This document shows, piece by piece, positions 25,840-32,838 of a DNA stretch of 64,000 bases. The translations under genes were made by a program, and so were the position numbers. Positions within the stretch are counted from its first letter, which is position 1, and every line of letters starts with the position of its first letter. The stretch is from Streptomyces sp. NBC_00457 (GTDB lineage Bacteria > Actinomycetota > Actinomycetes > Streptomycetales > Streptomycetaceae): the NCBI RefSeq assembly GCF_036014015.1, contig NZ_CP107905.1:1364001-1428000 (forward strand), in the 5' to 3' direction. The notes beneath the pieces are model-generated. The model searched no databases. It was not told the DNA's origin and was given only the letters and a program-made list of their open reading frames with translations.

Positions 25840-26105
25840 ATGGGCAACGACAAGCCCGTCGTCGCCTACGGGGCCTCCGGCTGCACCGGCCGTCTCGTCT
25901 GCGAGTACCTCCGGGAATACAACGTCCCCTTCATCGCCGCCGGACACGACAAGGCGCGCATTGGCCCGTTCACGAAGTACGGGCCGGGGTCGTCGATGCC
26001 GCGCTCGCAGCCGGCTGCCACTACCTCGACGCCCAGGCGCGGTCGGGCGATCAGTACGCGCAGAAGGGGCTGTTCCTGTCTCCCGGCATCGCGCAGATGT
26101 ACGCC
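25840..26105 (+). pseudogene. Saccharopine dehydrogenase-like NAD(P)-binding gene, remnant
   Basis: The first 30 codons read MGNDKPVVAYGASGCTGRLV then CEYLREYNVPFIAAG, a clean saccharopine dehydrogenase/trans-acting enoyl reductase N-terminus. After HDKARI the sequence jumps to GPFTKYGP, so an internal segment is missing. A one-base loss near 25987 then shifts the frame, where VVDAALAAGCHYLD and KGLFLSPGIAQMYA continue. The similarity stops at about 26105. This is a deleted and frameshifted relic. Confidence 0.8.
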
Positions 26106-26106
26106 T

Positions 26107-26240
26107 CACCGGCGTGCCGGTCGCGGAGCGTTTGAGGGTCGGTCCGAGCGCGCTGATGACCGCGTCGGCGCCCGCCACCGCAGTCCGGACGGCGGTCTGG
26201 TCGGACAACTTCCCGGTGCTGAGGGTCAGTTGGGGGTGGG
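26107..26240 (-). pseudogene. NmrA-like NAD(P)-binding protein fragment
   Basis: Reading leftward from the DoxX gene the minus strand encodes THPQLTLSTGKLSDQTAV followed by RTAVAGADAVISALGPTLKR and SATGTPV. This is the middle of an NmrA/NAD(P)H-binding SDR, without its N-terminal glycine motif or C-terminus. It ends where the saccharopine dehydrogenase relic ends, so a deletion appears to have fused two convergent genes. Confidence 0.7.
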
Positions 26241-26612
26241 TCAGAAGGAGTAGGGGCCGAAGCGGCCCCAGGCGACCACGGCGGCCAGGGCCAGCAGGAC
26301 GGCGTTGAAGGCGATCGCCGAGGGCTCCTTGCGGCGGGCGTGGGTGATCGCGGCGAGGATCATCACGACGACCAGGCCGGTCGCGGCCAGCGGGGTGAGG
26401 ACGGGCGCGATGTCGGTGGCCGCCGGCAGGATGAGTCCGAGGGCGGCGGCGAACTCGACGATGCCGATGAAGCGGACGGTGGCGGGCGAGAAGTCGGCGA
26501 CCCAGGGCAGCTTCTCGACGAGCTTGTCCTTGGGCTGGGTGGACTTCATGACACCGGCCATCGCGAACATGGCGGCGAGGAGGGCCTGGAGTATCCAGAG
26601 GAAGACGTTCAT
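26241..26612 (-). CDS. DoxX-family membrane protein
   Basis: A 123-residue protein with four hydrophobic segments, MNVFLWILQALLAAMFAMAG at the start and FIGIVEFAAALGLILPAA in the middle, typical of DoxX-like proteins. It is last in a minus-strand series with an SDR and an MDR oxidoreductase under a TetR gene. DoxX proteins are linked to redox or thiol homeostasis. The start ATG 26612 has AAGGATC upstream. Confidence 0.83.
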   Translation of the reverse strand: MNVFLWILQALLAAMFAMAGVMKSTQPKDKLVEKLPWVADFSPATVRFIGIVEFAAALGLILPAATDIAPVLTPLAATGLVVVMILAAITHARRKEPSAIAFNAVLLALAAVVAWGRFGPYSF

Positions 26613-26735
26613 GGGGACGGAGATCCTTCGGGGAGGGCTGGGGAGGGAGAAGAGGGAAAGGAGGAAAGCGGGAGTGTTCGCCGCCCGTGGGCGGGCGAAC
26701 CGTATTCCGGCGGATGTCAGCCGTTGAAGCGGGTG

Positions 26736-27416
26736 TCAGGCTGTGAAGACGGCCTCGGGCCGGTCGCGGCCCTCGTGGAGCTCCCAGTACAGAGGGGCGA
26801 TCTGCTCGGGAGTGGCGGAGGGGATGCCCTCGGGACCGCCGTCGCCGATCCAGGCGCTGATCGCCACATGCGCGGCGTGGACACCACTGTCCGCGAGTTC
26901 CTTGTGCAGGTTGAGCACCCAGTTGCGCAGTGCCGCGGACGCGGCGTTGACGTTGCCGAGCATCGGGTTGGGGTCTACGGAGCCTCCGCCGGTGGTGAAC
27001 AGCAGGGTCCCGGCTCCGGCCTCCCGCATGGCGGGAAGCACGGCACCGGCGGCGGCGATCGCGCCGTAGAGGTTGTACTCGATCTGCGGCTGCAGGTTCT
27101 CCACCGTGGACTCGCTCGGGCTGGCCAGGGTGAAGCCGGGCACCGGCGAGTGGGGTGCCGGAGAGTACTCGAGTACGTCGATGCCGCCGAAGTGGGTCTT
27201 CGCCGCGTCGAGAGCGTCGGTGAGGGAGGGACGGTCCAGTACGTCGGCGGGGAACGCGGCGGCCGTGATGCCCTCCTGGCCGAGCTGGTCGACGAGGGCG
27301 TCCAGCTTCTCCTTCGTACGGGCTATGAGGGCGACGTCGAAGCCGCGCTTGCCGAAGGTTCGGGCAATGGCAAGGCCCATGCCGGGGCCGGCGCCGATGA
27401 TGGCGATCGTGGGCAT
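26736..27416 (-). CDS. SDR-family protein lacking the usual catalytic Tyr-Lys
   Basis: A 226-residue SDR fold with the NAD(P) motif GAGPGMG at residues 8-14. Where active SDRs have YxxxK, the aligned segment reads GNVNAASAALRNW, giving Val and Ser at the Tyr and Lys positions. It may therefore be non-catalytic, or use a different mechanism. It lies 35 bases downstream of the MDR gene and upstream of DoxX, so it probably belongs to the TetR-controlled unit. Confidence 0.85.
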   Translation of the reverse strand: MPTIAIIGAGPGMGLAIARTFGKRGFDVALIARTKEKLDALVDQLGQEGITAAAFPADVLDRPSLTDALDAAKTHFGGIDVLEYSPAPHSPVPGFTLASPSESTVENLQPQIEYNLYGAIAAAGAVLPAMREAGAGTLLFTTGGGSVDPNPMLGNVNAASAALRNWVLNLHKELADSGVHAAHVAISAWIGDGGPEGIPSATPEQIAPLYWELHEGRDRPEAVFTA

Positions 27417-27450
27417 GATCAGGTCTTTCTTCGTGAAGGGATCAGGGTCC

Positions 27451-28389
27451 TCAGGAGCAGGAGATGGCGATCTTGCCGAGGTTGCCGGAACCGAACGCGG
27501 CGAACGCCTCCGGAGCCTGCTCGAGCGGATAGACGGCGGTGACCGGCACCCGCAGCGGGCCGGAGGCGACGCCTTCGGCCAGCGCGCTGAGGGTCTCGGC
27601 CTTCGGGTCGGCCATCAGGATGTTGACGGTGACGTCCTGGCCCTCGACGCCGGCGGGGTCGAAGCCGGCGGCGGACACGAGCCTCCCGCCGGGCCGCAGC
27701 AGGCCCGCGAGCAGAACACCGTCGCCGGCCAGGTGCACCAACGCGTCCACCCCGCCGGGGGCGAGCGCGCGCACCTGAGCCTCCAGGTCGCCGGTGTGGT
27801 CGACCACGTGCACCTCGGCGTCGGTCAGGCCGGTGACGAACTCCGCCGGCGCGCCGGGACGGGCGGTGGCGATCACCTTGGCACCGCGGGCCACGGCGAT
27901 CTGCACGGCCAGCGCACCGACGCCGCCGGTGGCACCGGAGATGAGCACGGTCTCGCCCTTGTCCAGGGCCACGGCGTTCAGGCTGTCCAGCGCGGCGGTC
28001 CCGGCCAGGCCCAGTGCTCCGGCGTCTCGCACGCTCAGCCCCTCGGGGACCTGCACGACACCATGGGCGGCGGGGACGGTGACGTACTCCGCGAGCGAAC
28101 CGGTGCCCAGGTACGGCTTCGCCACCACGCCGAAGACCGTGTCGCCCACCGCGAAGCCGTCCACGCCCTCACCGAGCGCCTCGACGGTTCCGGCGAAGTC
28201 CTTGCCCACCACCAAGGGGAAACGGTGTTCCATCATCCCTTGCAGGTAGCCGGCGGCGGTGGCGGCGTCGAATCCGTTCAGGGAGGCCGCGGCCACCTTG
28301 ACCAGCAGTTCACCGGCCTCCGGGCGCGGGGTTTCGAGTTCGGTCACCGCGGGGCTCCCGGGGACGGCTTCCAGTGTCACGGCACGCAT
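27451..28389 (-). CDS. NADP-dependent MDR oxidoreductase (quinone reductase-like)
   Basis: A 312-residue zinc-free medium-chain reductase. MRAVTLEAVPGSPAVTELE starts the GroES-like domain, VVGKDFAGTVEALGEG lies near 60, and the NADP-binding segment GATGGVGALAVQIAVARGAKV near 145-165. The quinone oxidoreductase/enoyl reductase group fits best. I start at ATG 28389, with GGTGAG upstream; GTG 28398 is an alternative adding three residues. It is divergent from the TetR gene. Confidence 0.88.
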   Translation of the reverse strand: MRAVTLEAVPGSPAVTELETPRPEAGELLVKVAAASLNGFDAATAAGYLQGMMEHRFPLVVGKDFAGTVEALGEGVDGFAVGDTVFGVVAKPYLGTGSLAEYVTVPAAHGVVQVPEGLSVRDAGALGLAGTAALDSLNAVALDKGETVLISGATGGVGALAVQIAVARGAKVIATARPGAPAEFVTGLTDAEVHVVDHTGDLEAQVRALAPGGVDALVHLAGDGVLLAGLLRPGGRLVSAAGFDPAGVEGQDVTVNILMADPKAETLSALAEGVASGPLRVPVTAVYPLEQAPEAFAAFGSGNLGKIAISCS

Positions 28390-28412
28390 AGCACTCACCC
28401 ATCAAGAAAAGT

Positions 28413-28431
28413 GAAACGACCTTCCCGTTTC
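28413..28431. promoter_or_regulatory. Inverted repeat GAAACG-N7-CGTTTC
   Basis: A perfect 6-bp dyad in the divergent MDR/TetR promoter region, close to the MDR start. It is a possible operator. Confidence 0.4.
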
Positions 28432-28451
28432 TGCGGTGCCAGCATAACCAC

Positions 28452-28473
28452 AAGTGGACCCCGCGTTCCACTT
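28452..28473. promoter_or_regulatory. Inverted repeat AAGTGGA-N8-TCCACTT, probable TetR operator
   Basis: A perfect 7-bp dyad spanning 22 bp, a typical TetR-family operator size, located about 20 bases before the TetR start and 60 before the MDR start. The neighbouring regulator most likely binds here to repress both directions. Confidence 0.65.
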
Positions 28474-28494
28474 CGGTAGAGTGGAGACATGAGC

Positions 28495-29181
28495 ATGAGT
28501 GCACCTGCCGAACCCCCGCGCCAGCAGCCCGAGCAGAGTCTGCGCGTCGATGCCGAACGCAACCGCGACCGCATCCTGGCCGCCGCCCGCCGCCTGTACG
28601 CCACCGAGGGCCTGGGCGTCTCCATGGCCTCCGTCGCCCGCGAGGCAGGCGTCGGCAAAGCCACCCTCTCCCGCCGCTTCGCCGATCGGGAGGAACTGAT
28701 CACCGCGGTCTTCGCCGACCGCATGGACGCCTACGCCGAAGCCGTCACCGAAGCCCTCGCCGACCCCGATCCCTGGCACGGCTTCATCGGCTACATCCAA
28801 GCCGTCTGCGCCATGCAGGCCGCCGACCGCGGCTTCGCCGACGTCCTGACCATGACCTTCCCCGCCGCCAAGGCTCTGGAAGCGCGACGCACCGAGGCGT
28901 ACAACGGCTTTGTCGAACTCATCGGCCGCGCGCAGGCCACCGGATGCCTGCGCGACGACTTCACCTCTCAGGACCTGGTCGTCCTACTGATGGCCAACGC
29001 CGGCGTCGTCGCCGCCACCGGCGACGCGGCTCCCGATGCCTGGCGCCGCCTGGTCGGCCAGATGCTCCGCGCCTACGCCACCCCGGGAACAGAAATCCCC
29101 CCCTTGCCGCCGGCTCCCGCACCCCGCGCCCTCTACCGCGCCATGATCCGACTCAGCCGCCACACACCCGCCACCCCCTGA
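28495..29181 (+). CDS. TetR-family transcriptional regulator
   Basis: A 228-residue TetR regulator. The HTH domain is clear (RDRILAAARRLYATEGLGVS, then ASVAREAGVGKATLSRRFAD, about residues 25-70). The C-terminal ligand domain is helical. ATG 28495 has GGAG eight bases upstream; ATG 28489 is in frame but too close to it. It is divergent from the MDR-SDR-DoxX genes, the usual layout for regulator and target. Confidence 0.9.
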   Translation: MSAPAEPPRQQPEQSLRVDAERNRDRILAAARRLYATEGLGVSMASVAREAGVGKATLSRRFADREELITAVFADRMDAYAEAVTEALADPDPWHGFIGYIQAVCAMQAADRGFADVLTMTFPAAKALEARRTEAYNGFVELIGRAQATGCLRDDFTSQDLVVLLMANAGVVAATGDAAPDAWRRLVGQMLRAYATPGTEIPPLPPAPAPRALYRAMIRLSRHTPATP

Positions 29182-30039
29182 AACACCGGCAACCTGGGCC
29201 GGTGAGGAGCACGAGTTCGGCGCCGCCCCAGATGGCGAGCGTCATCACCCCTGCGTGCATGCCGTGGCCGTCACGACAGCGACCAGCCCGAGCGCGGCGA
29301 TGGTGCCGTTCCGCAGGAGCTTGAGAGAGCCGGGGCCCTCCTCGTTGATCGGGCCGCCCTATGGTCTGGGCGGCATTGTGTGCGGGGAACTCGTGCGCTG
29401 GGGTCGACATGGGCAGCGGTCGCCTTGGCCGCGATGAACGCGGAGGTCAGATGCGATCCGTTCGCGCTTCGGCTGTCTGCTTGGGATGGGTGTCGAAGAA
29501 CGCGTCGATGCGCCGCCATGCGTCTGCGGAGGCTGCGGCGTTCGGGCCGACCCCGGTGACGTGGAGCACCGGGTGCAGCACGCGTGAGCCGAACTGGCTG
29601 TCGTCGAGGAAGCCGTGGCCCGCCCTTGGATACTCCTTGATGTCCCGGACGACGCCGAACTTGTCGAGGGCGGCCTCCAGTTCGGCTGCGGCGCCCTTGC
29701 CGACCACGAAGTCGCGGTCGCCGAAGCTGCCGACGGCAGGGCAGGCTCCTGCCACGGCGTGGCCGAGGTCCTTGGGAAGTGAGCCGCTCCGCCCATGCAG
29801 AAGCCGATGATGCCGATCCTGCCGGTGCAGTCCCGGTCCTCGGCAAGGGCGGCACTGGCCGCCGCAGCTGGGCCGGTTCAACCAGCCGGGCCCCCGGGTT
29901 GTGGCGGGAAGTTGTGGGCGAAACTCGTGGACCAAGTTGTGGATCGGTGATGTCCTTAGGTAAGTGCTCGTCATGCACATGATCCTGCCGTCCTGACGGT
30001 GTGGTGCCGGGCATCGTCTACTGACGGGGGTGGGGCGGG
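29182..30039. other. 858-base gene-poor stretch with decayed genes
   Basis: Between the TetR gene and the nuclease lipoprotein gene there is no intact gene. It contains a dienelactone hydrolase relic (29447-29870, minus). Near 29240-29330 there is a minus-strand stretch with short hydrophobic readings in two frames (such as IAALGLVAVVTATACTQG), possibly from a lost small membrane protein. Confidence 0.5.
29447..29870 (-). pseudogene. Dienelactone hydrolase family gene, remnant
   Basis: The minus strand encodes DCTGRIGIIGFCMGG, containing the GxCxG nucleophile elbow with Cys, in one frame. It then switches to another frame with LGHAVAGACPAVGSFGDRDFV, VVRDIKEYPRAGHGFLDD (Asp and His) and DAWRRIDAFFDTH. 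The segment normally lying between the elbow and GACPAVG is missing and the frames differ, so the gene carries an internal deletion with a frameshift. Confidence 0.75.
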
Positions 30040-31740
30040 ATGAGGAACGAAGCGTTACGGCCAGCCGTGATCGGGTGCGTGACCGCCGGATTGTTGGCGT
30101 CAGGATGCTCCAGTTCCGAGGACCGCACCGAACGGGATGCCTTCTTCAAGGCGGCCTCGGCGTTGGAGGCGGCCCCGGCCATCGCCTACAGCACCCAAGT
30201 CGCGGGGGCGGAGCTGGACATGCGGGTCACACGAGACGGCGCGGCCACGGGTACCGCTTCTCTGGCCGGGATGCGGCTGGGCCTTCTATCCGTCGGGGAC
30301 AAGTCGTATGTCCGCTGGCAGAAGGGCGCACCGATCGGTGGGGTCTCACCCGATGAAGCCGGCCTGGCCGACGGCAAATGGATCACCGGAGGAACGTCTT
30401 CGGGCGTGACGCAGACGCTGACGCCGCAGCAGATTGCCTCTACGGTCACCGCTCAGCTCAACGACTCCAAGACCCGATTCCCCCGCCGCAGCACCACGGT
30501 GAAGGTGAGCGGGACAACCGCATGGAAGGCATCCACGCCCTCCAACGACATCTACGTCACCCGGAGCACGCCGCATCACATCGTGCGGATCACACCCAGA
30601 GGGGCCGGAGTGAAGGTTCCGAGCCTGCCACCAGTACCCTCCCTCCCCAGCGGTCTTCCTTCCCTGCCCAGTGACCTTCCCTCACTGCCATCCGGCTTCC
30701 CCTCGCTGCCCGAGGTGCCTGCCGGTCTCACCGCGGAGCGGGCCGGCCGTTCCCAGGCACGGGCCGCTGTAGCCGCTGTGGCTCCAGCCCTTCCGGGCCA
30801 GATGGATCTGAAAGACATGGACCAGCAACAGGTCGATGCCCTCTTCGACGACCTGGTCAAGAACACCCGGCAGTTGAAGGACTCCTTCGACCTGTCCTAC
30901 CAGTTCAACACGCGAGGCAGCGCCGCCTTCACCGGCTGCGGCCCAGGTGCATGCACGGTGACCGTCACCCTGGCCAACACCTTCACCAGCAAGAACCTCA
31001 AGCCACCGCCGAAGGTGGACGCCACCATGACGGTCACCATGACCGGTGACGGCTCTCCCGTCGGCGGCTGCACCACCTCCGGGCCCCTCCCGGTCAACGC
31101 CACCGGCACACTGTCGTGCACCAACGTCTCCCCGCAGTGGAACAGTTGGTACTTCCGCGCCCAGGCGCAGCGGGGCACACACGTCTACACAGCTTTGGCC
31201 CGTGTCCTCGGCCGGGCGATCACTTCGGCCGACATCGATCGGCTGATTGAGGAACTGCACCGCCGGCACGAGGAGTACCAGCGCAACCTCAACAGCCCCA
31301 CCCCGTCTCCCAGCGACTGCACCCCCCAGGCACCCACCTACGGCCCGCTGAACGACGGGCGCGGCACCTCCGGCCACGCCGTGCTGTGCGAACCGCTGCA
31401 GTCTGGCTCGGCTGCCGCAATTGCGCCCAAGGGTTACAACTCGGCTACCTTCGACCGCGGTCACCTCATCGGCGAGCAGTTCGGAGGCTCCGGCAGGACG
31501 GTGGCCAACATCGTCCCCCTGTACAAGCAGATGAACCAGGTCGTGATGCGCACCTGCGAGAACCGTGTTGCCGACCTGGTCAAGACGGAGCAGCCCGTGG
31601 ACTACACCGTCACGGCGAACTACGTCGCCGGCAAAGTGATCCCCGACAGCGTCACCATGATTGCCATGGGCAGCAAGGGCACTATCTTCACGAAGACCAT
31701 CCCCAACACCCCGTCGGCGTCTCATGTCTGCAAAAAGTGA
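30040..31740 (+). CDS. Lipoprotein with C-terminal DNA/RNA non-specific endonuclease domain, candidate polymorphic toxin
   Basis: A 566-residue modular protein. The signal peptide ends in lipobox LASGC with Cys23. Residues about 30-190 form a LppX/LprG-like lipoprotein region (ELDMRVTRDGAATGTASLAG). Residues 193-230 are a Pro-Leu-Ser repeat of the type PSLPSGL. A helical and Cys-containing middle follows. The C-terminus is an Endonuclea_NS_2-like domain with FDRGHLIG (Asp472, Arg473, Gly474, His475) and Asn490 in ANIVPL, the usual beta-beta-alpha metal nuclease residues. The next gene overlaps by 17 bases and encodes a SUKH immunity-type protein. I infer a surface-attached effector that delivers a nuclease to rivals; a self-directed or scavenging nuclease is also possible. 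Confidence 0.8.
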   Translation: MRNEALRPAVIGCVTAGLLASGCSSSEDRTERDAFFKAASALEAAPAIAYSTQVAGAELDMRVTRDGAATGTASLAGMRLGLLSVGDKSYVRWQKGAPIGGVSPDEAGLADGKWITGGTSSGVTQTLTPQQIASTVTAQLNDSKTRFPRRSTTVKVSGTTAWKASTPSNDIYVTRSTPHHIVRITPRGAGVKVPSLPPVPSLPSGLPSLPSDLPSLPSGFPSLPEVPAGLTAERAGRSQARAAVAAVAPALPGQMDLKDMDQQQVDALFDDLVKNTRQLKDSFDLSYQFNTRGSAAFTGCGPGACTVTVTLANTFTSKNLKPPPKVDATMTVTMTGDGSPVGGCTTSGPLPVNATGTLSCTNVSPQWNSWYFRAQAQRGTHVYTALARVLGRAITSADIDRLIEELHRRHEEYQRNLNSPTPSPSDCTPQAPTYGPLNDGRGTSGHAVLCEPLQSGSAAAIAPKGYNSATFDRGHLIGEQFGGSGRTVANIVPLYKQMNQVVMRTCENRVADLVKTEQPVDYTVTANYVAGKVIPDSVTMIAMGSKGTIFTKTIPNTPSASHVCKK

Positions 31741-32224
31741 TCTCTTCGCCCTACTGGGCAACGTGGCACGTGAAGCACCGCCGGTGGATTGGGCGCAAGT
31801 CGAACAACGCCTTGGCTTCACGGTGCCTGACGACTACCGCGCCTGGGCGGCCGTGTACCCACAGATCATCGTTGACGGCTTCCTGACTGTCTTCCACCCC
31901 GCCGCGCCGCCACCCAACCTGTTCACCGCCGGCGAGGACCTCCTCGACTTCGACCGTATGCTGCGCGAGGCCGACCCCGACGACATCCCCTACCCCCTCC
32001 ATCCCGAACCCGGCGGCCTCTACCCCTGGGGTACCACCATCGACAGCCACCGCCTCCACTGGTACCCCCCACGCGGCTGCATCGTCGTCATCGGGCGCGC
32101 CGGGAACTGGGAATGGAGTGGCACAATGACCACATTCCTCACTGGCATTCTCACCCGACAGCTGATCTGCCCCCTCTTTCCGGAGAACTTCCCCAGCTCC
32201 GAATTTGCCACCGAGGCATCCTGA
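31724..32224 (+). CDS. SMI1/KNR4 (SUKH) family immunity protein
   Basis: A 166-residue SUKH-superfamily protein. The N-terminal motif PVDWAQVEQRLGFTVPDDY is followed by RAWAAVYPQIIVDGFLTVF, as in SMI1/KNR4 proteins, with GGLYPWGTT in the middle. SUKH proteins commonly neutralise nuclease toxins encoded directly upstream. The gene overlaps the nuclease gene by 17 bases in another frame, so toxin and immunity would be made together. It has no signal peptide, consistent with cytoplasmic protection. Confidence 0.85.
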   Translation: MSAKSDLFALLGNVAREAPPVDWAQVEQRLGFTVPDDYRAWAAVYPQIIVDGFLTVFHPAAPPPNLFTAGEDLLDFDRMLREADPDDIPYPLHPEPGGLYPWGTTIDSHRLHWYPPRGCIVVIGRAGNWEWSGTMTTFLTGILTRQLICPLFPENFPSSEFATEAS

Positions 32225-32315
32225 ATCAGGCAGCAGGATCGTCGATCTCGCGTACAGCGCGCGGTCCATCCAAGAGCGGCGTGCTCAACCTCGGAGATCG
32301 GAAACGGCCCACACG

Positions 32316-32343
32316 AAAAGGCCCCCGCAGGCTCTCGCCTGCG
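32316..32343 (-). terminator. Terminator downstream of the tRNA-Pro fragment
   Basis: On the minus strand CGCAGGC-GAGA-GCCTGCG is followed by GGGGGCCTTTTCG. The 7-bp stem with tetraloop and T-run is a good intrinsic terminator 14 bases beyond the truncated tRNA 3' end. It probably served the original tRNA gene. Confidence 0.75.
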
Positions 32344-32356
32344 AAGACCCTTCGCG

Positions 32357-32402
32357 CCGTCGGGACGACAGGATTTGAACCTGCGACCCCTTGACCCTCA
32401 GT
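32357..32402 (-). repeat. Truncated tRNA-Pro 3' end, left attachment-site repeat
   Basis: This 46-base segment matches the 3' half of the tRNA-Pro gene at 62575-62620 with a single mismatch, in the same orientation. It covers the T arm, the 3' acceptor strand and the anticodon 3' arm, but no 5' half is present. Such a partial tRNA copy is the expected distal att site of an element inserted at a tRNA 3' end. pSAM2 of Streptomyces is known to use a tRNA-Pro gene this way. Confidence 0.75.
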
Positions 32403-32838
32403 TGGGTGGACCGTGAGCGGCGTGCGACGGGTCGTTGTTCGAGGTCACTGTCCAGCGTACTCAGCCGAGTAAAGGAGTCTGTGTATTCAGGCCTCCGCCG
32501 GGCGGCCTCGTCGCCTCACGCAAGCCCCGTGACGACGATCTCAGCGGCTCTGCGCTGTCCCCTTTCTCTCTCGTACAGGAGGAGCAGCTGCGCTCAAGGC
32601 TCCCGCGGACCGGCCGACGAGGCCCAGCTCCGCCGCGCTGGGCACCGTCGGATCGAGGTCCTTGAAGCGGGGCTCCGCGCCGCATGGGCGAAGGTCACCT
32701 GCTGCTGCGGACGGCGCCGACCGTGCTCGACCGGCTCGCCGGAGCGCTGCCCGTCCGGGCCGCCGACGTCCACCTGAGCGTGAGCCGCCGTGACTCCGCG
32801 ACGCGTGCTGCGGCCCCGGCCAGGCCCGGCCCGGCCGC

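Larger units (their letters stand above)
32225..32838. other. Gene-poor junction with terminator and tRNA-Pro fragment
   Basis: A 614-base region between the SUKH gene and the GH89 gene, on which the glycan operon ends. It holds a terminator hairpin and a truncated tRNA-Pro copy (listed separately). From 32410 to 32830 short frames can be read but none belongs to a family I recognise. Confidence 0.5.

Noticed and set aside
32410..32830. Integrase or excisionase remnant near the left tRNA-Pro fragment
   Set aside because: I looked for tyrosine-recombinase motifs in all frames and found none; the short frames there match no family I know.
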